64,000 bases of DNA. Source: an uncultured Dorea sp. Its GTDB lineage: Bacteria > Bacillota > Clostridia > Lachnospirales > Lachnospiraceae. The notes under the pieces were generated by a model. The model saw nothing but the letters and a program-made list of their open reading frames with translations. It did no database searches and was not told the DNA's origin. Of the stretch, positions 51,645 through 60,654 are shown in pieces. Position 1 is the first letter of the stretch. Each line of letters starts with the position of its first letter. The stretch lies in contig URTM01000006.1 in the NCBI GenBank assembly GCA_900550865.1, positions 36,160 through 100,159 on the forward strand, read 5' to 3'. Made by a program: the position numbers and the translations under genes.

Positions 51645-52826
51645 TCACTTTGTTTTTGCCAGAAATTTTTTGTAACTGCTATCAATTGCAAATGCTCCAA
51701 GCGGTGCAGTCAGTACAATTGCAAGCACTGCTACCGTCAGAACCACGTCCCCACATGCAAATCCAAGTGCCAGCGGGATTCCACCGATTGCCGCCTGCAC
51801 TGTCGCTTTCGGTGTATATGCCATCATCGTAAATAACTTTTCTTTTTCATTCATATCTGTTCCAAGCAGACATGCAAAGACCCCTGCCATTCGGAAGATC
51901 AGTGCGCCACAGATCAAAACGACTGCCTTGATTCCTACATGAGACAGATATCCGATATTTACAGTCGCACCGACCAGTACGAATAAGAATACCTCTGCTG
52001 CCACCCATAATTTCCCGCATTTCACAGATATCCTTTTTGCCACCGGTTCCCTGTATTTCTGCAGACTGACACCAAGAAACATCACCGCGATCAATGCGGA
52101 AAATGTAATTGCCGTTGTCATATGATCTTCCGCTGCTACCAATAGGAACGAAATACTAAGCATGATCAATACCTTTACCGTATCACGGATATGTACTTTT
52201 TCAAAATATTTTGCAAGAAGCCAGCCGGTTAATAATCCTATGACAATTCCCAGAATGATCGATACCGGAATATTCAGGAAACTTACCACAGATACGCCTT
52301 TTCCCTGCATAATTCCCGTAAATGTCGTAAACAGCACAATCACATATACATCATCCACGGATGCTCCGGCCAGGATCAGCTGTGGGATTCCTTCCTCAGT
52401 CCCATATCCTTCTTCCATTAATTTCACCATTCTCGGGACGACAACTGCCGGTGATACTGCTGCCAGAACAGATCCTAAAATGGCAGCTTCCAGTATAGAA
52501 AGTCCCAAAAACCTCGGTGCCAGCAACAGCATTCCTAGTAATTCAAAGCTTGCCGGTACAAAACACATCATAACTGCCGGGCGGCCGATTTTCTTAAGCC
52601 CCGATATATCCAGTCCCAGTCCGGCCCGCATCAGAATAATGATCAGTGCCATCTTCCTGAGTTCTGATGAGATGTTCAGAATATTCGGATCTAACAAATC
52701 CAGTACATACGGTCCAAGTACAATACCGGTAAGTAACATTCCCAGCAGTCCCGGCAGTTTTAATTTTTTACAGATCCAGCTCATACTCATACCACAGAGC
52801 AGGATCAGTGCAATACTTAGTAACAT
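51645..52826 (-). CDS. CPA-family cation/proton antiporter, fluoride-controlled
   Basis: This 393-residue protein has about 12 membrane segments, with GLLGMLLTGIVLGPYVL near the start and an ASVDDVYVIVLF segment (about 155-166) carrying acidic residues in the membrane, as in sodium/hydrogen exchangers. TAAGGAGG precedes the start. A fluoride riboswitch lies directly upstream. Antiporters of this class are a known gene type under fluoride riboswitches, so a role in surviving fluoride or its acidifying effect is likely. Confidence 0.9.
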   Translation of the reverse strand: MLLSIALILLCGMSMSWICKKLKLPGLLGMLLTGIVLGPYVLDLLDPNILNISSELRKMALIIILMRAGLGLDISGLKKIGRPAVMMCFVPASFELLGMLLLAPRFLGLSILEAAILGSVLAAVSPAVVVPRMVKLMEEGYGTEEGIPQLILAGASVDDVYVIVLFTTFTGIMQGKGVSVVSFLNIPVSIILGIVIGLLTGWLLAKYFEKVHIRDTVKVLIMLSISFLLVAAEDHMTTAITFSALIAVMFLGVSLQKYREPVAKRISVKCGKLWVAAEVFLFVLVGATVNIGYLSHVGIKAVVLICGALIFRMAGVFACLLGTDMNEKEKLFTMMAYTPKATVQAAIGGIPLALGFACGDVVLTVAVLAIVLTAPLGAFAIDSSYKKFLAKTK

Positions 52827-52849
52827 TTTTAATCCTCCTTATCCTTAAA

Positions 52850-52951
52850 CGCAGAAAAAGCTGAGACTCTCTGCGTTATATTTTCGCAGAAGTCATCAGC
52901 TTTATAAGCGGTTCTAGTATTATTTACTAAGGGAGAACTTCATTCCCTGCT
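52850..52951 (-). promoter_or_regulatory. Fluoride (crcB-type) riboswitch with terminator platform
   Basis: On the minus strand the leader reads GGGAAUGAAGUUCUCCC, then AGAACCGC and AAGCUGAUGACUUCUGC. This matches the fluoride aptamer layout (GG-AUG-GU-C-CC, AAC-GC, GCUGAUGAC-UCU). The pseudoknot partners GAAGU (52943-52939) and ACUUC (52892-52888) are complementary. The 3' part can instead form a terminator: AGCUGA-ACU-CUGCG with CGCAG-AGU-CAGCU followed by UUUUU (52859-52855). Fluoride binding would prevent it and turn the antiporter gene on. Confidence 0.92.
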
Positions 52952-53007
52952 AAAAGTTATAGCATACTTATCTTACGTTTGCAAACATAATTTTTGTCTA
53001 TTCTTCT

Positions 53008-54165
53008 TTATTTAAACCATCCCAGTAAATCTCTCCGCATCATCTTCTCCATCAGATTCAGGTTCGGATCCGAGTGTTCAAGCTCTCTGGAATAACGGTA
53101 CACCGTATCTACAACATCCTCCATCTCCAGCATCTTCTCATTCTTCAGCCACTGTGCCATCAAAAGCTCATGAATCAAAAGCACGCTGACAACCGCCATC
53201 TGCACCTTCACATATCCCTCTCCATCATAGACTGCACCGCAGAAATAGGTGCTGATGAAATATACCAGGAGCTGCTCATACTGGATCTCATAGTCCGGCA
53301 TATATGTGTTCAGCCACGTGTGGAATTCTTGTTTGTTCTTTGTATACTGTTCTTTGTACTTTGTACATTGTTCTTCATTTCCACTACAGACTGCATCTCC
53401 GTAAAGCAGGCTCTCCGCCTCCAGAAGATGCGGTTCCCAGTCATCCCGTAAGCGTTCCATCAGATATTGATTCTGGAACATTTTCCTAATAAATGCATAG
53501 TCCTCATCTTCCGATAATTTTGCTTCAACGAATTGCACTGCCTTCTCCGTCTGATATTTTTCAAATACAGCATCAATAGAAAAGATATCCTCTCTCTTGA
53601 TCCGCACCTGCAAGTCATGTGCAATTGCCAGTACCAGAGCAACCCGCAGGTCCAGCCTCTTACTTCGGTCCTGAAGAATATCGATCATCACTTTTCTTGC
53701 ATCCACCAGTTTTGAATACAGAAACGGGTCAAAATCATCATATTCTTCTTCCTTGTTACTTTCATAGGTCAGAAAATGCACCGGTTCTTTTTTTCCAAGC
53801 AGAATTCTTGCCACCTCCGGACAGGATACAGACAACGTCATCTCTCGGACATCTTCAAATTCTTCTACGTGTCTTGGATACATCTTGCAGGTTCTGCACA
53901 GACTTTTCTCACCGAGTGCTGTATACATATCACAGAGATTTTCATCATTTAAAAAGGCACAACGCTTATTCTTGTCCTGCTTAAAGGTTCCTTCTTTCCA
54001 GTTAATGGACTTTCTTAATCTTTTCCGGAATGATCCGGTTACTTTCCTATATTTTTTCAGCGATGCTTCGTCCGCCACAATCTGCCAGCCGGCGCAGCAT
54101 GTATCTTCACATTCTCCTGCAATACAGGAAAATTCATGGTAATAATCCGGGATTGTATATAACAT
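53008..54165 (-). CDS. FliB-type lysine-N-methylase family protein
   Basis: The start at 54165 follows GTGAGGA, giving 385 residues. Cysteine motifs typical of this family are FSCIAGECEDTCCAGW (about 11-26), CAFLNDENLCDMY (about 70-82) and CRTCKMYPR (about 90-98). Family members methylate flagellin lysines, using a metal or Fe-S centre. No flagellin or flagellar gene is in the window, so the substrate could be another surface protein. A low-complexity TTTGTACTTTGTACATTG stretch encodes residues 262-280. Confidence 0.82.
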   Translation of the reverse strand: MLYTIPDYYHEFSCIAGECEDTCCAGWQIVADEASLKKYRKVTGSFRKRLRKSINWKEGTFKQDKNKRCAFLNDENLCDMYTALGEKSLCRTCKMYPRHVEEFEDVREMTLSVSCPEVARILLGKKEPVHFLTYESNKEEEYDDFDPFLYSKLVDARKVMIDILQDRSKRLDLRVALVLAIAHDLQVRIKREDIFSIDAVFEKYQTEKAVQFVEAKLSEDEDYAFIRKMFQNQYLMERLRDDWEPHLLEAESLLYGDAVCSGNEEQCTKYKEQYTKNKQEFHTWLNTYMPDYEIQYEQLLVYFISTYFCGAVYDGEGYVKVQMAVVSVLLIHELLMAQWLKNEKMLEMEDVVDTVYRYSRELEHSDPNLNLMEKMMRRDLLGWFK

Positions 54166-54214
54166 TAGTTTTTCCTCACTTTCTAATCCCATACAGTATA
54201 TCACAAACCTACAC

Positions 54215-54261
54215 TAAGTGGGGACAGGACATTTTCAATTTGGGACAGGACATTTTTTCCA
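54215..54261. repeat. Short direct repeat with GGGACAGG motif
   Basis: GGGACAGGACATTTT occurs twice (about 54221 and 54242) in the gap between the FliB-like gene and the pilus operon. The GGGACAGG core is shared with the REP-like cluster at 34.4-34.8 kb. Confidence 0.55.
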
Positions 54262-54435
54262 TTCTCATACTTGTTGTCGGTGCATTTTGGCATATGTAAT
54301 AAATCCGGAGTTCTCGTTTGTATAAAATTACAACGCACTGCGTTTATTGTATACTTTGTGCATGTTTTCAAGTATTTTTCCTCTATTACAAACGCTAGAA
54401 GGAGCCGGATTTTCTCTCCGACTCCCTCTGCTTTT

Positions 54436-55062
54436 TTACTTTTCGTTTTTCCGCTTCCATCTTTCCACTGCTGTCAGCGCACCTGCTGATATTCCTGACA
54501 TCGCAGCAAGTACGGCGATTGGCACCGCATCCCCCGTTTTTACCGTCTTACTTTTATAGACAGGGACATTCCTGACCGGCGTATTCTCCTGCACCGGCTT
54601 CTTTACCGAATTAAAAAATGTAATCTGGTCTGATTTTTCCTCTTCGCTGTCTTTCTGGCACCAGACTGCAGCTTCCAGTTCTCCCGCAGCGGAATTTGTC
54701 ACGCGTACGGTTACTTCATATACGGTCGTATCATAGATTACATTTTCTTCATTCCCGGTCCACTGATAGATCTTATAATGATAATCTTCTGGTTCGCTGT
54801 AGCGGATCGGCCCAAATTTCTGATTTTCGTCTGTTCCTATCTGAAGCTCTGTCTGTTCCGGCAGTGGTGCATCTGATTCTTCTGCTTCCATTACAACGGT
54901 TCCCGCCGCTTCCTTTACTGTCACCGGAATACTGACTTCCACATCCGTTTCTGCCGCACTTACAGGAACTCCACCGGCAAGCCCCATAACTCCTGCAAGC
55001 AGGATTCCCGTCATCCATACCGCCAGCACCGCCGACAGGACTTTTACTTTCTTCACCCTCAT
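54436..55062 (-). CDS. Spy0128/FctA-domain minor pilin, C-terminal anchor
   Basis: From MRVKKVKVL the 208-residue protein has a signal peptide (cleavage near VSAAE, about 37), an FctA-like isopeptide domain (YHYKIYQWTGNEENVIYDTT, about 95-114) and a C-terminal KTGDAVP motif with hydrophobic helix and RKNEK tail, a sortase-type anchor. The start is uncertain: AGGAGG lies further upstream with GTG codons at 55095 and 55080. It is the last gene of the pilus operon and probably a base or minor subunit. Confidence 0.8.
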   Translation of the reverse strand: MRVKKVKVLSAVLAVWMTGILLAGVMGLAGGVPVSAAETDVEVSIPVTVKEAAGTVVMEAEESDAPLPEQTELQIGTDENQKFGPIRYSEPEDYHYKIYQWTGNEENVIYDTTVYEVTVRVTNSAAGELEAAVWCQKDSEEEKSDQITFFNSVKKPVQENTPVRNVPVYKSKTVKTGDAVPIAVLAAMSGISAGALTAVERWKRKNEK

Positions 55063-55139
55063 ATATTTTTGAATCTTCACTGTTTCTTCTGCCACCTCCT
55101 TTATATATGCTTTTGTATTCTGCCCCGTTTTGTCTGATG

Positions 55140-55877
55140 TTATTTTGCAAATTTTCCAATCAGAACCACGCGTCCATTCGTCTCTGCCTCGGAACAGGTC
55201 GAGAGTGCAATCAGGGAATCTTCCTTCGTTACATTCAGATCTCTATACTGCACTGCATGCTCTCTGATATAATTCAGCAGATCATCCAGATTCTCTTTCC
55301 GGTATCCATCCGGATGATAAATCCTTGTATCCGACGCAGTTACCTTCATACAGGCAAAAAATTGTATCTTCTTCGTCTCATCCGTCAGATAAAGCTTTCC
55401 TTTTTTATGCTCATCAAAATATTTCTTATTGGTAAAATCCACCACATCTGCAAACATCCCGCCATTTTTCATGTTATGTCCATAGACCAGATTGTATGGA
55501 TCAGAGAAATCATCCTTATTCAGGCATGACAGAAAGATTGCTCCGGACAGTTCAAATTCTCCGTATACATTCTTATTGATATATTCCATATCATCCTGTC
55601 CCTGTACCACGGGATAATCAATATTCGTTTCCGGCACCTGCAGCCAGGCTTTCACATCCGGATTCAGTTTTTTCAGATCTTCCAGTGTCGGATTATCTCC
55701 TCCATCGTCTGCCGGCCGGAACTTCAATAACTCTTCGTCTGCAAATGAATCGGCATAGATCTTATAGGTATCCCATAACGAATACACTCCATAAGAAAGC
55801 ATCAGAAAGATCAGGATTCCTGCTATGATACTGAGTATCCGGTTGCCCACTCTTGCTGCCATCGCTGCCTTTTTCAT
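55140..55877 (-). CDS. srtB: Class B sortase of the pilus operon
   Basis: The 245-residue protein has an N-terminal membrane anchor (about 14-36) and the class B core NIDYPVVQGQDDMEYI (about 85), the histidine in LVYGHNMKNGG (about 130), the nucleophile in LSTCSE (about 227) and the arginine in GRVVLIGKF (about 238). Located between two pilins, it most likely cross-links pilin subunits, as the class B pilus sortase of Streptococcus pyogenes does. Confidence 0.93.
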   Translation of the reverse strand: MKKAAMAARVGNRILSIIAGILIFLMLSYGVYSLWDTYKIYADSFADEELLKFRPADDGGDNPTLEDLKKLNPDVKAWLQVPETNIDYPVVQGQDDMEYINKNVYGEFELSGAIFLSCLNKDDFSDPYNLVYGHNMKNGGMFADVVDFTNKKYFDEHKKGKLYLTDETKKIQFFACMKVTASDTRIYHPDGYRKENLDDLLNYIREHAVQYRDLNVTKEDSLIALSTCSEAETNGRVVLIGKFAK

Positions 55878-55939
55878 TCCGCCACTTCCTTTCTCCTAAT
55901 GCTTTCTTATACCTTCTATCTGCTTTTTCGTCCGGCTGT

Positions 55940-57058
55940 TTAGTCAATATCCATATCTTTTACACGTTTTCTTCTGAAGAACAGAAGGCTGGATGCAATT
56001 GCTGCGCCGATCAATGCAATATATGGAGCGACATGAAGGAAGATTCCGGTTGGAGAGATCGTTGTTTTATCATTTACAACGGTAATGTTCCTGTCGCCAT
56101 TCTCTTCAGTTGTTCCTGCACCTTTTTTAACTGTTCCAGTTGTTGTCGATGTTTCTACATTATCAATGGTTGTTGTATAACCATCATCTGCATAACTTGC
56201 CTCTGTTACTGTATATTCATCTTTCTCTGACAATCCCCAGATCTTTGCTGTCTCATTATCTTTCAATGTAATCGTCCGCGACTCTCCCGATACCAGCGTG
56301 ATCGGATCTGTTCCATCTGAAAATGTTACATAATACTGCTCTCCTGCTGCTCCCTTTACTTTTATTGCAAATGAAAAGTCTTTGTTACGATTTCCCTGAT
56401 TACCGGTAACCTCTTTCTTTACAGTCAGATCTTTCAGCGTATCATGAGTACTGCTGTAATCATTTGTGAAAACTCCTCCGTCCTTTGACTTCGAATCATT
56501 CTTATCTACAAACAGATAAGAGCTGACTTCCAGCTTTCCTTCATCATCGGATGTTACATACACATCAAAATACTTCTGCTCTGTGGAGTAAGCAACACCT
56601 TCATACGCTTTTCCGGTGCTGTCCGCTGCAGCCTCACTTACTACATAGCGGAAAATTCCAGGTCTTGCATTTGCTCCTGTTGTAAATACCGATTCATTAA
56701 TCTTCAGTTTTGTTGTTCCTACTATAATTTTATCCTGGCCAATATCGCTGTCTGCCGGTACTGAGGCAATAACGTCATTATCCATAGTTACCCCATTTGC
56801 CGGTCCTGCATATATTGCCTCCTGATTCCCACTTGCCGGCACTGCTGTTCCAGGAACAACAGTAAACTTAAATGTTGTATTCGGTGCATATACATTCTTT
56901 TCCTTCGTAATCCGTTTTGTGATCGTCGGATTTTTCTTAACTGTGGCTCCAGTACCTGAACTATCTGCTGCTGACACCTGCATTCCGAGCATTGCTGTCA
57001 TCATCATTCCTGCTGCTGTAACAGTGGATACTTTTTTTAACATTCTTTTTTCCATCAT
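55940..57058 (-). CDS. Major pilin with FctA/Spy0128-like isopeptide domains
   Basis: The 372-residue secreted protein has a signal peptide (cleavage near VSAAD, about 32), an N-terminal domain with KRITKEKNVYAPNTTFKF (about 48-65) and a second domain starting TVKKEVTGNQGNRNKDFSF (about 214), both of the isopeptide-forming pilin type. The C-terminus has a sorting signal ISPTGIF, a membrane helix and a KRVKD tail. The SPTG-type signal resembles those used by class B pilus sortases. Confidence 0.88.
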   Translation of the reverse strand: MMEKRMLKKVSTVTAAGMMMTAMLGMQVSAADSSGTGATVKKNPTITKRITKEKNVYAPNTTFKFTVVPGTAVPASGNQEAIYAGPANGVTMDNDVIASVPADSDIGQDKIIVGTTKLKINESVFTTGANARPGIFRYVVSEAAADSTGKAYEGVAYSTEQKYFDVYVTSDDEGKLEVSSYLFVDKNDSKSKDGGVFTNDYSSTHDTLKDLTVKKEVTGNQGNRNKDFSFAIKVKGAAGEQYYVTFSDGTDPITLVSGESRTITLKDNETAKIWGLSEKDEYTVTEASYADDGYTTTIDNVETSTTTGTVKKGAGTTEENGDRNITVVNDKTTISPTGIFLHVAPYIALIGAAIASSLLFFRRKRVKDMDID

Positions 57059-57103
57059 TTCTTTTCCTTTCTTTTTCCATGTTCTACAATCGTGTCATCC
57101 ATC

Positions 57104-57598
57104 CTACAGGTTCGATCTGCGAAGAACAGTAATTACTCTGCCTTTTATGTCCTTTGCACTGACCGCACCAAAGTATCTGCTGTCTTTTGCACCTTCCCGG
57201 AAATCACAAAGAATGAAATACTGGCCTTTCTTTATTTTCACCGGATATGATATACCATCCATATAGGCCGGTGTCTTATAAAAAATATCCGGCTCATTCA
57301 CAATGCTTCCGTTGATCTTCAGTTCATTTTTGTCTGTAATCTCTACCTTATCTTTCTCTCTCGCCACAATACGCCCTGTATACAATGTCCCCTCTTTTTG
57401 AAATACCACAACATCCCGGTCGGAATATTTCCGTTCCAGCCTGTAATATAAGAGCAGATCTCCGGCACATATTTTCGGGGACATATCCTGATTCTTCGCA
57501 GAAGTCATTCCAAAAATCACACCAAACAGGACCGCCAGCATCACTGCCAGCATGAGTAAACGGGTAAAGAACAGTATGATCTCTCTTTTTTCTTTCAT
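57104..57598 (-). CDS. SipA-like, apparently inactive signal-peptidase protein for pilus assembly
   Basis: The 164-residue protein has an N-terminal anchor (about 10-32) and a type I signal peptidase fold. In the catalytic box (NQDMSPKICAGD, about 37-48) the usual Ser is replaced by Asp, since the pattern is D-M-x-P instead of S-M-x-P. In box D (YTGRIVARE, about 72) the Lys before Arg is Gly. The same two substitutions are known in SipA of the group A Streptococcus pilus locus. It is therefore probably a pilus assembly chaperone. Confidence 0.82.
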   Translation of the reverse strand: MKEKREIILFFTRLLMLAVMLAVLFGVIFGMTSAKNQDMSPKICAGDLLLYYRLERKYSDRDVVVFQKEGTLYTGRIVAREKDKVEITDKNELKINGSIVNEPDIFYKTPAYMDGISYPVKIKKGQYFILCDFREGAKDSRYFGAVSAKDIKGRVITVLRRSNL

Positions 57599-57617
57599 AT
57601 ATGCTCCTTGTCAGATG

Positions 57618-59861
57618 TTATTCTCCTGTCGGATCTCCCCATTTGCGGATTCCGTATACCAGTCCGAAAAATGCCAGCATTCCGAATGCTGCCCCTGTCA
57701 TGACCATATACGGAGTCGAAGTCTGCCGAATTCCGGTTGTCGGCTGTACTTCTTTCGTATTCGTAAATGTCAGATCTGTATTTTCTGATAGAATATCCGA
57801 AAGTTCTTTTTTGCCATTGTCCAGCTTCTGTTCCTCTTCTTCCGAAACTTTCTTTGTAATCTGGACATCATAGTCTTCCGGTTCTTCGGAAACGATATAT
57901 TCTACACCATACGGAATCGTCATCTCGATTTTTTCCATATGCTTCAGCTGGAATGTATAGACTCCATTTTCTACCGTAACTGCGTCTTTTAATTCTTCCT
58001 CACTGACAGGATTGCCCTGTGCGTCATATTTCACATAGCTGATCCCGCCTGTATAGGATTTCCCGTTCAGCTTTGTCTGTACCCGGAACCGGAAGGCATG
58101 GGTACGGTCTCCCATGTTGCCGCCGACTCTCTTTGCAATCGTCAGTACACGGTCACTCCGGATATACCGGTTGACGAATTTTGCTTCCGAGGTTGTACTT
58201 CTTGCAATCTGTCCGGATATTTCTGTTGTATCCGGTGATACCGTCAGATCATATCCATCAAGTGCGGCAGCATTTTCATTTACCTTATATGTTGTTCCCG
58301 GTGTCAGATTGGTAAATGTATATTCGTATGCGTTATTTTCTGCATTCCATACCAGTCCGTCTGCATTCAGTTTCAGTTCTTTTGTCTCTGTTTTTCCGTC
58401 TGGTTTCGTCAGCGCACAGGTAAAGGAGAGCTTCTTTAATACCTTCTGCAACGCTTCCGGGTTATCTTCCAATCCTGTAATGGCTTTCGAAATCTTTAAA
58501 TTGCCCGGATGCACTTTTATGACTGGTTTCTTGTAATATTCTGTATAGTTCTGTTCTCCATATTTGTACGTCAGTACTGCATGTTCATTTTGGTTCGAAT
58601 AGAATCCGGTGTCTCCTGCATACGTTCCTGTTCCTGCGTCTGCCTGATCTGTATAGCCTGATGTTCTGTATTTTTCATATGCTGTTTCTGTTGGCTGGAT
58701 CTTGGCAATGACCTCATAGGTATAGCCTTCCTGCAGTTTATAGTCTGCCGGGAATTGCAGTTTTACGGACTTTGATACAGTATCGTAAGAAGCCGTGATT
58801 CCAAGACCTGATGCATTAACCGGGTTTCCGGATACGTCAAATATCTGCACCTGTGGCGCAAGGACATTTCCATCTGCTCCCTTCACCATCTCAACATTCT
58901 CACTCAGCGGATCGGAAAGCGTGACATTTGTACATGCCAGCTCTGTGATCTGTTCCTGAATATCATCGAATGCCTTGTTCAGATTCGCCAGCGTTGTTCC
59001 GGCATAAGATGCGTGTTTTCCGGCTTTGACTGCTGAATTGGCAAGGTCGGTAAGTTTTTTGTAATTCCCTGACGGTCCTACACCGACCGTAAAAAAATAA
59101 TCGGTCTGCATATCAGCGACTGCATCTTTTCCTGCCTGCAGACTCTTTCCATCTTTGTCGCTGCTTCCATCGCCTTCTGTATAACCGTCTGATCTATATC
59201 GGAAAGTTGGATCTCCATCAGACACGAAGATCACTGCTGTCTTGGCATTCTGTCTTTTCCCATTCATCAGTCCTTCCGCACTTCTGATCCCGGCCTGATA
59301 ATTGGTTCCGCCGTCCGATTTCGGAGAAGTCTGATTCATGATCGCAGATGCCTGATTCGTCCAGTTCACAGCAATCGCTGCATCATTCCATGCCTCATCC
59401 CTATATCCACCAGGCCGGTAGTCACTCTTATTTCCACTAAACGTCACAAGCGCAAATCTGACATCCAGATTCTCATTATCCGCCAGTGTATTCGTCATGC
59501 TGTTGATTGCCTGACTTGCCGCATTCCTTCTTTCCCCGTTATTTTCCCAGCTATTCTGACTGTCATGATCCATCGGATAAGCCATACTTCCGGATCTGTC
59601 CAAAACATAGATGACATCCAGCGGCGCTTTCGAAGACTCGCTGTTTACTTTTCCTTTTACTGTTAATTTCAGATCGTAGGTTCCGTCCGCATTCTCTGTC
59701 ACCGTCTTTTCATGCTCCAGAGACATGCCAGAATCCGACGACTCTTCTCCCTCGGCATGCACCTCCCTGATACTCCCTCCCACGGGCAGCAGTACCAGGA
59801 TCGCAGCCGTCAGTATGGTAATGATTTTCTTTATGCTCTTCCGGCTGATAGTATGTCCCAT
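57618..59861 (-). CDS. VWA-domain pilus tip adhesin
   Basis: The start at 59861 (MGHTISRKS) follows TGGAGGAG, giving 747 residues. After a signal peptide (cleavage near VHAEG, about 36) comes a von Willebrand A domain with the MIDAS motif VLDRSGSMA (about 86-94) and a later SDGDPT loop (about 213). Cna-B-like domains follow (about 450-690), then a QPTTGI sorting signal, membrane helix and short charged tail. It is the first and largest gene of the operon, as expected for the adhesive tip. Confidence 0.92.
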   Translation of the reverse strand: MGHTISRKSIKKIITILTAAILVLLPVGGSIREVHAEGEESSDSGMSLEHEKTVTENADGTYDLKLTVKGKVNSESSKAPLDVIYVLDRSGSMAYPMDHDSQNSWENNGERRNAASQAINSMTNTLADNENLDVRFALVTFSGNKSDYRPGGYRDEAWNDAAIAVNWTNQASAIMNQTSPKSDGGTNYQAGIRSAEGLMNGKRQNAKTAVIFVSDGDPTFRYRSDGYTEGDGSSDKDGKSLQAGKDAVADMQTDYFFTVGVGPSGNYKKLTDLANSAVKAGKHASYAGTTLANLNKAFDDIQEQITELACTNVTLSDPLSENVEMVKGADGNVLAPQVQIFDVSGNPVNASGLGITASYDTVSKSVKLQFPADYKLQEGYTYEVIAKIQPTETAYEKYRTSGYTDQADAGTGTYAGDTGFYSNQNEHAVLTYKYGEQNYTEYYKKPVIKVHPGNLKISKAITGLEDNPEALQKVLKKLSFTCALTKPDGKTETKELKLNADGLVWNAENNAYEYTFTNLTPGTTYKVNENAAALDGYDLTVSPDTTEISGQIARSTTSEAKFVNRYIRSDRVLTIAKRVGGNMGDRTHAFRFRVQTKLNGKSYTGGISYVKYDAQGNPVSEEELKDAVTVENGVYTFQLKHMEKIEMTIPYGVEYIVSEEPEDYDVQITKKVSEEEEQKLDNGKKELSDILSENTDLTFTNTKEVQPTTGIRQTSTPYMVMTGAAFGMLAFFGLVYGIRKWGDPTGE

Positions 59862-59983
59862 AATGCTCCTCCATTTCTGTTTCATTTGAATGTGGCTGTT
59901 TTTCTTTACCCTCATAGTATTCTTATGTAGGAGGATGGGATTTTATTCCAGAATTTTTCTATTTAATGCATGAAGCGACGGCT

Positions 59984-60379
59984 ACCCGGACCGGAATAAA
60001 AATAGCCGTGAAAACCTTGGAAAAGCAGTGGACTTACAATGCTTATCGCTATTTTCTGTACAGTAGTGGATTCACTCTGTTACCGCCTCCGCTATTAAAT
60101 TGATTAACTTCCGCAGCCAGTCACGACTTGAAGAACACCGTATAGGACACTTCTAGTGAATGTGGAATGAGGTTAGAAATACTAAGAGCGTGAAAATTTA
60201 CGTTAAACTCAAATTACGAGTTGTTTGAACCCCGAACGGGGTGAGTTCTCGTAATTTGAGTTTGTTCTTAGTAAATTTCCACGCTCTTAGTGTTTCTTCC
60301 TCATGGAACCTGAACAAGAAGTGTCCTATACGGTGTTCTTCAAGGACTGAGAGGCCAACTCCGTTAATCAACTAAATAG
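59984..60379 (+). ncRNA. Candidate structured RNA or hairpin element, copy E2
   Basis: The element has the same three-tier layout as E1: a perfect 28-bp stem (60127-60154 / 60317-60344), a 20-bp stem with one mismatch (60182-60201 / 60271-60290), a 16-bp stem (60205-60220 / 60248-60263) and a CCCCG-AA-CGGGG tip. The loop sequences match E1 (GTGAATGTG, AATACT / AGTGTTTC, GAACCTGAAC) while stems do not. AATACT facing AGTGTT gives a G-U pair only in plus-strand RNA. Outside, CTATT-AATTGATTAAC pairs with GTTAATCAACTAAATAG. An 18-base segment (ACCCGGACCGGAATAAAA) is an inverted match to the end of E1. Confidence 0.6.
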
Positions 60380-60542
60380 CAATTTGAAATGCTTCCCGGA
60401 TTGGAATTCTCGAAGCTTCAAATGCTTCCGCCAGTTCTTCCTGTTTCAACTCGCTTCCCCCGGGAATTCTTCCAGATAATATCTCATCTGCGATCTATTC
60501 CGCCATATAATCGCTTAATCTTTTTTCTGATATATCTTTCAT
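60380..60542 (-). pseudogene. GntR-family regulator remnant with in-frame stop
   Basis: An ATG at 60542 behind AAGGGGA opens MKDISEKRLSDYMAE, then a TAG (probably from a CAG Gln codon), then IADEILSGRIPGGSEL and EELAEAFEASRIPIREAF, an unmistakable GntR DNA-binding domain. The frame ends exactly where hairpin element E2 begins, and the effector domain is missing. It is broken twice: by a nonsense codon and by loss of the 3' part. Confidence 0.8.
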
Positions 60543-60654
60543 AATTTCCCCTTAATTTCAAATCTTATAACAATAATGTATCCAAAATCAGAGGAAATGT
60601 AAGGAGATTTTTTCTCTATATCTTTTATCGCTATTTTGTACATTTTACAGATAT

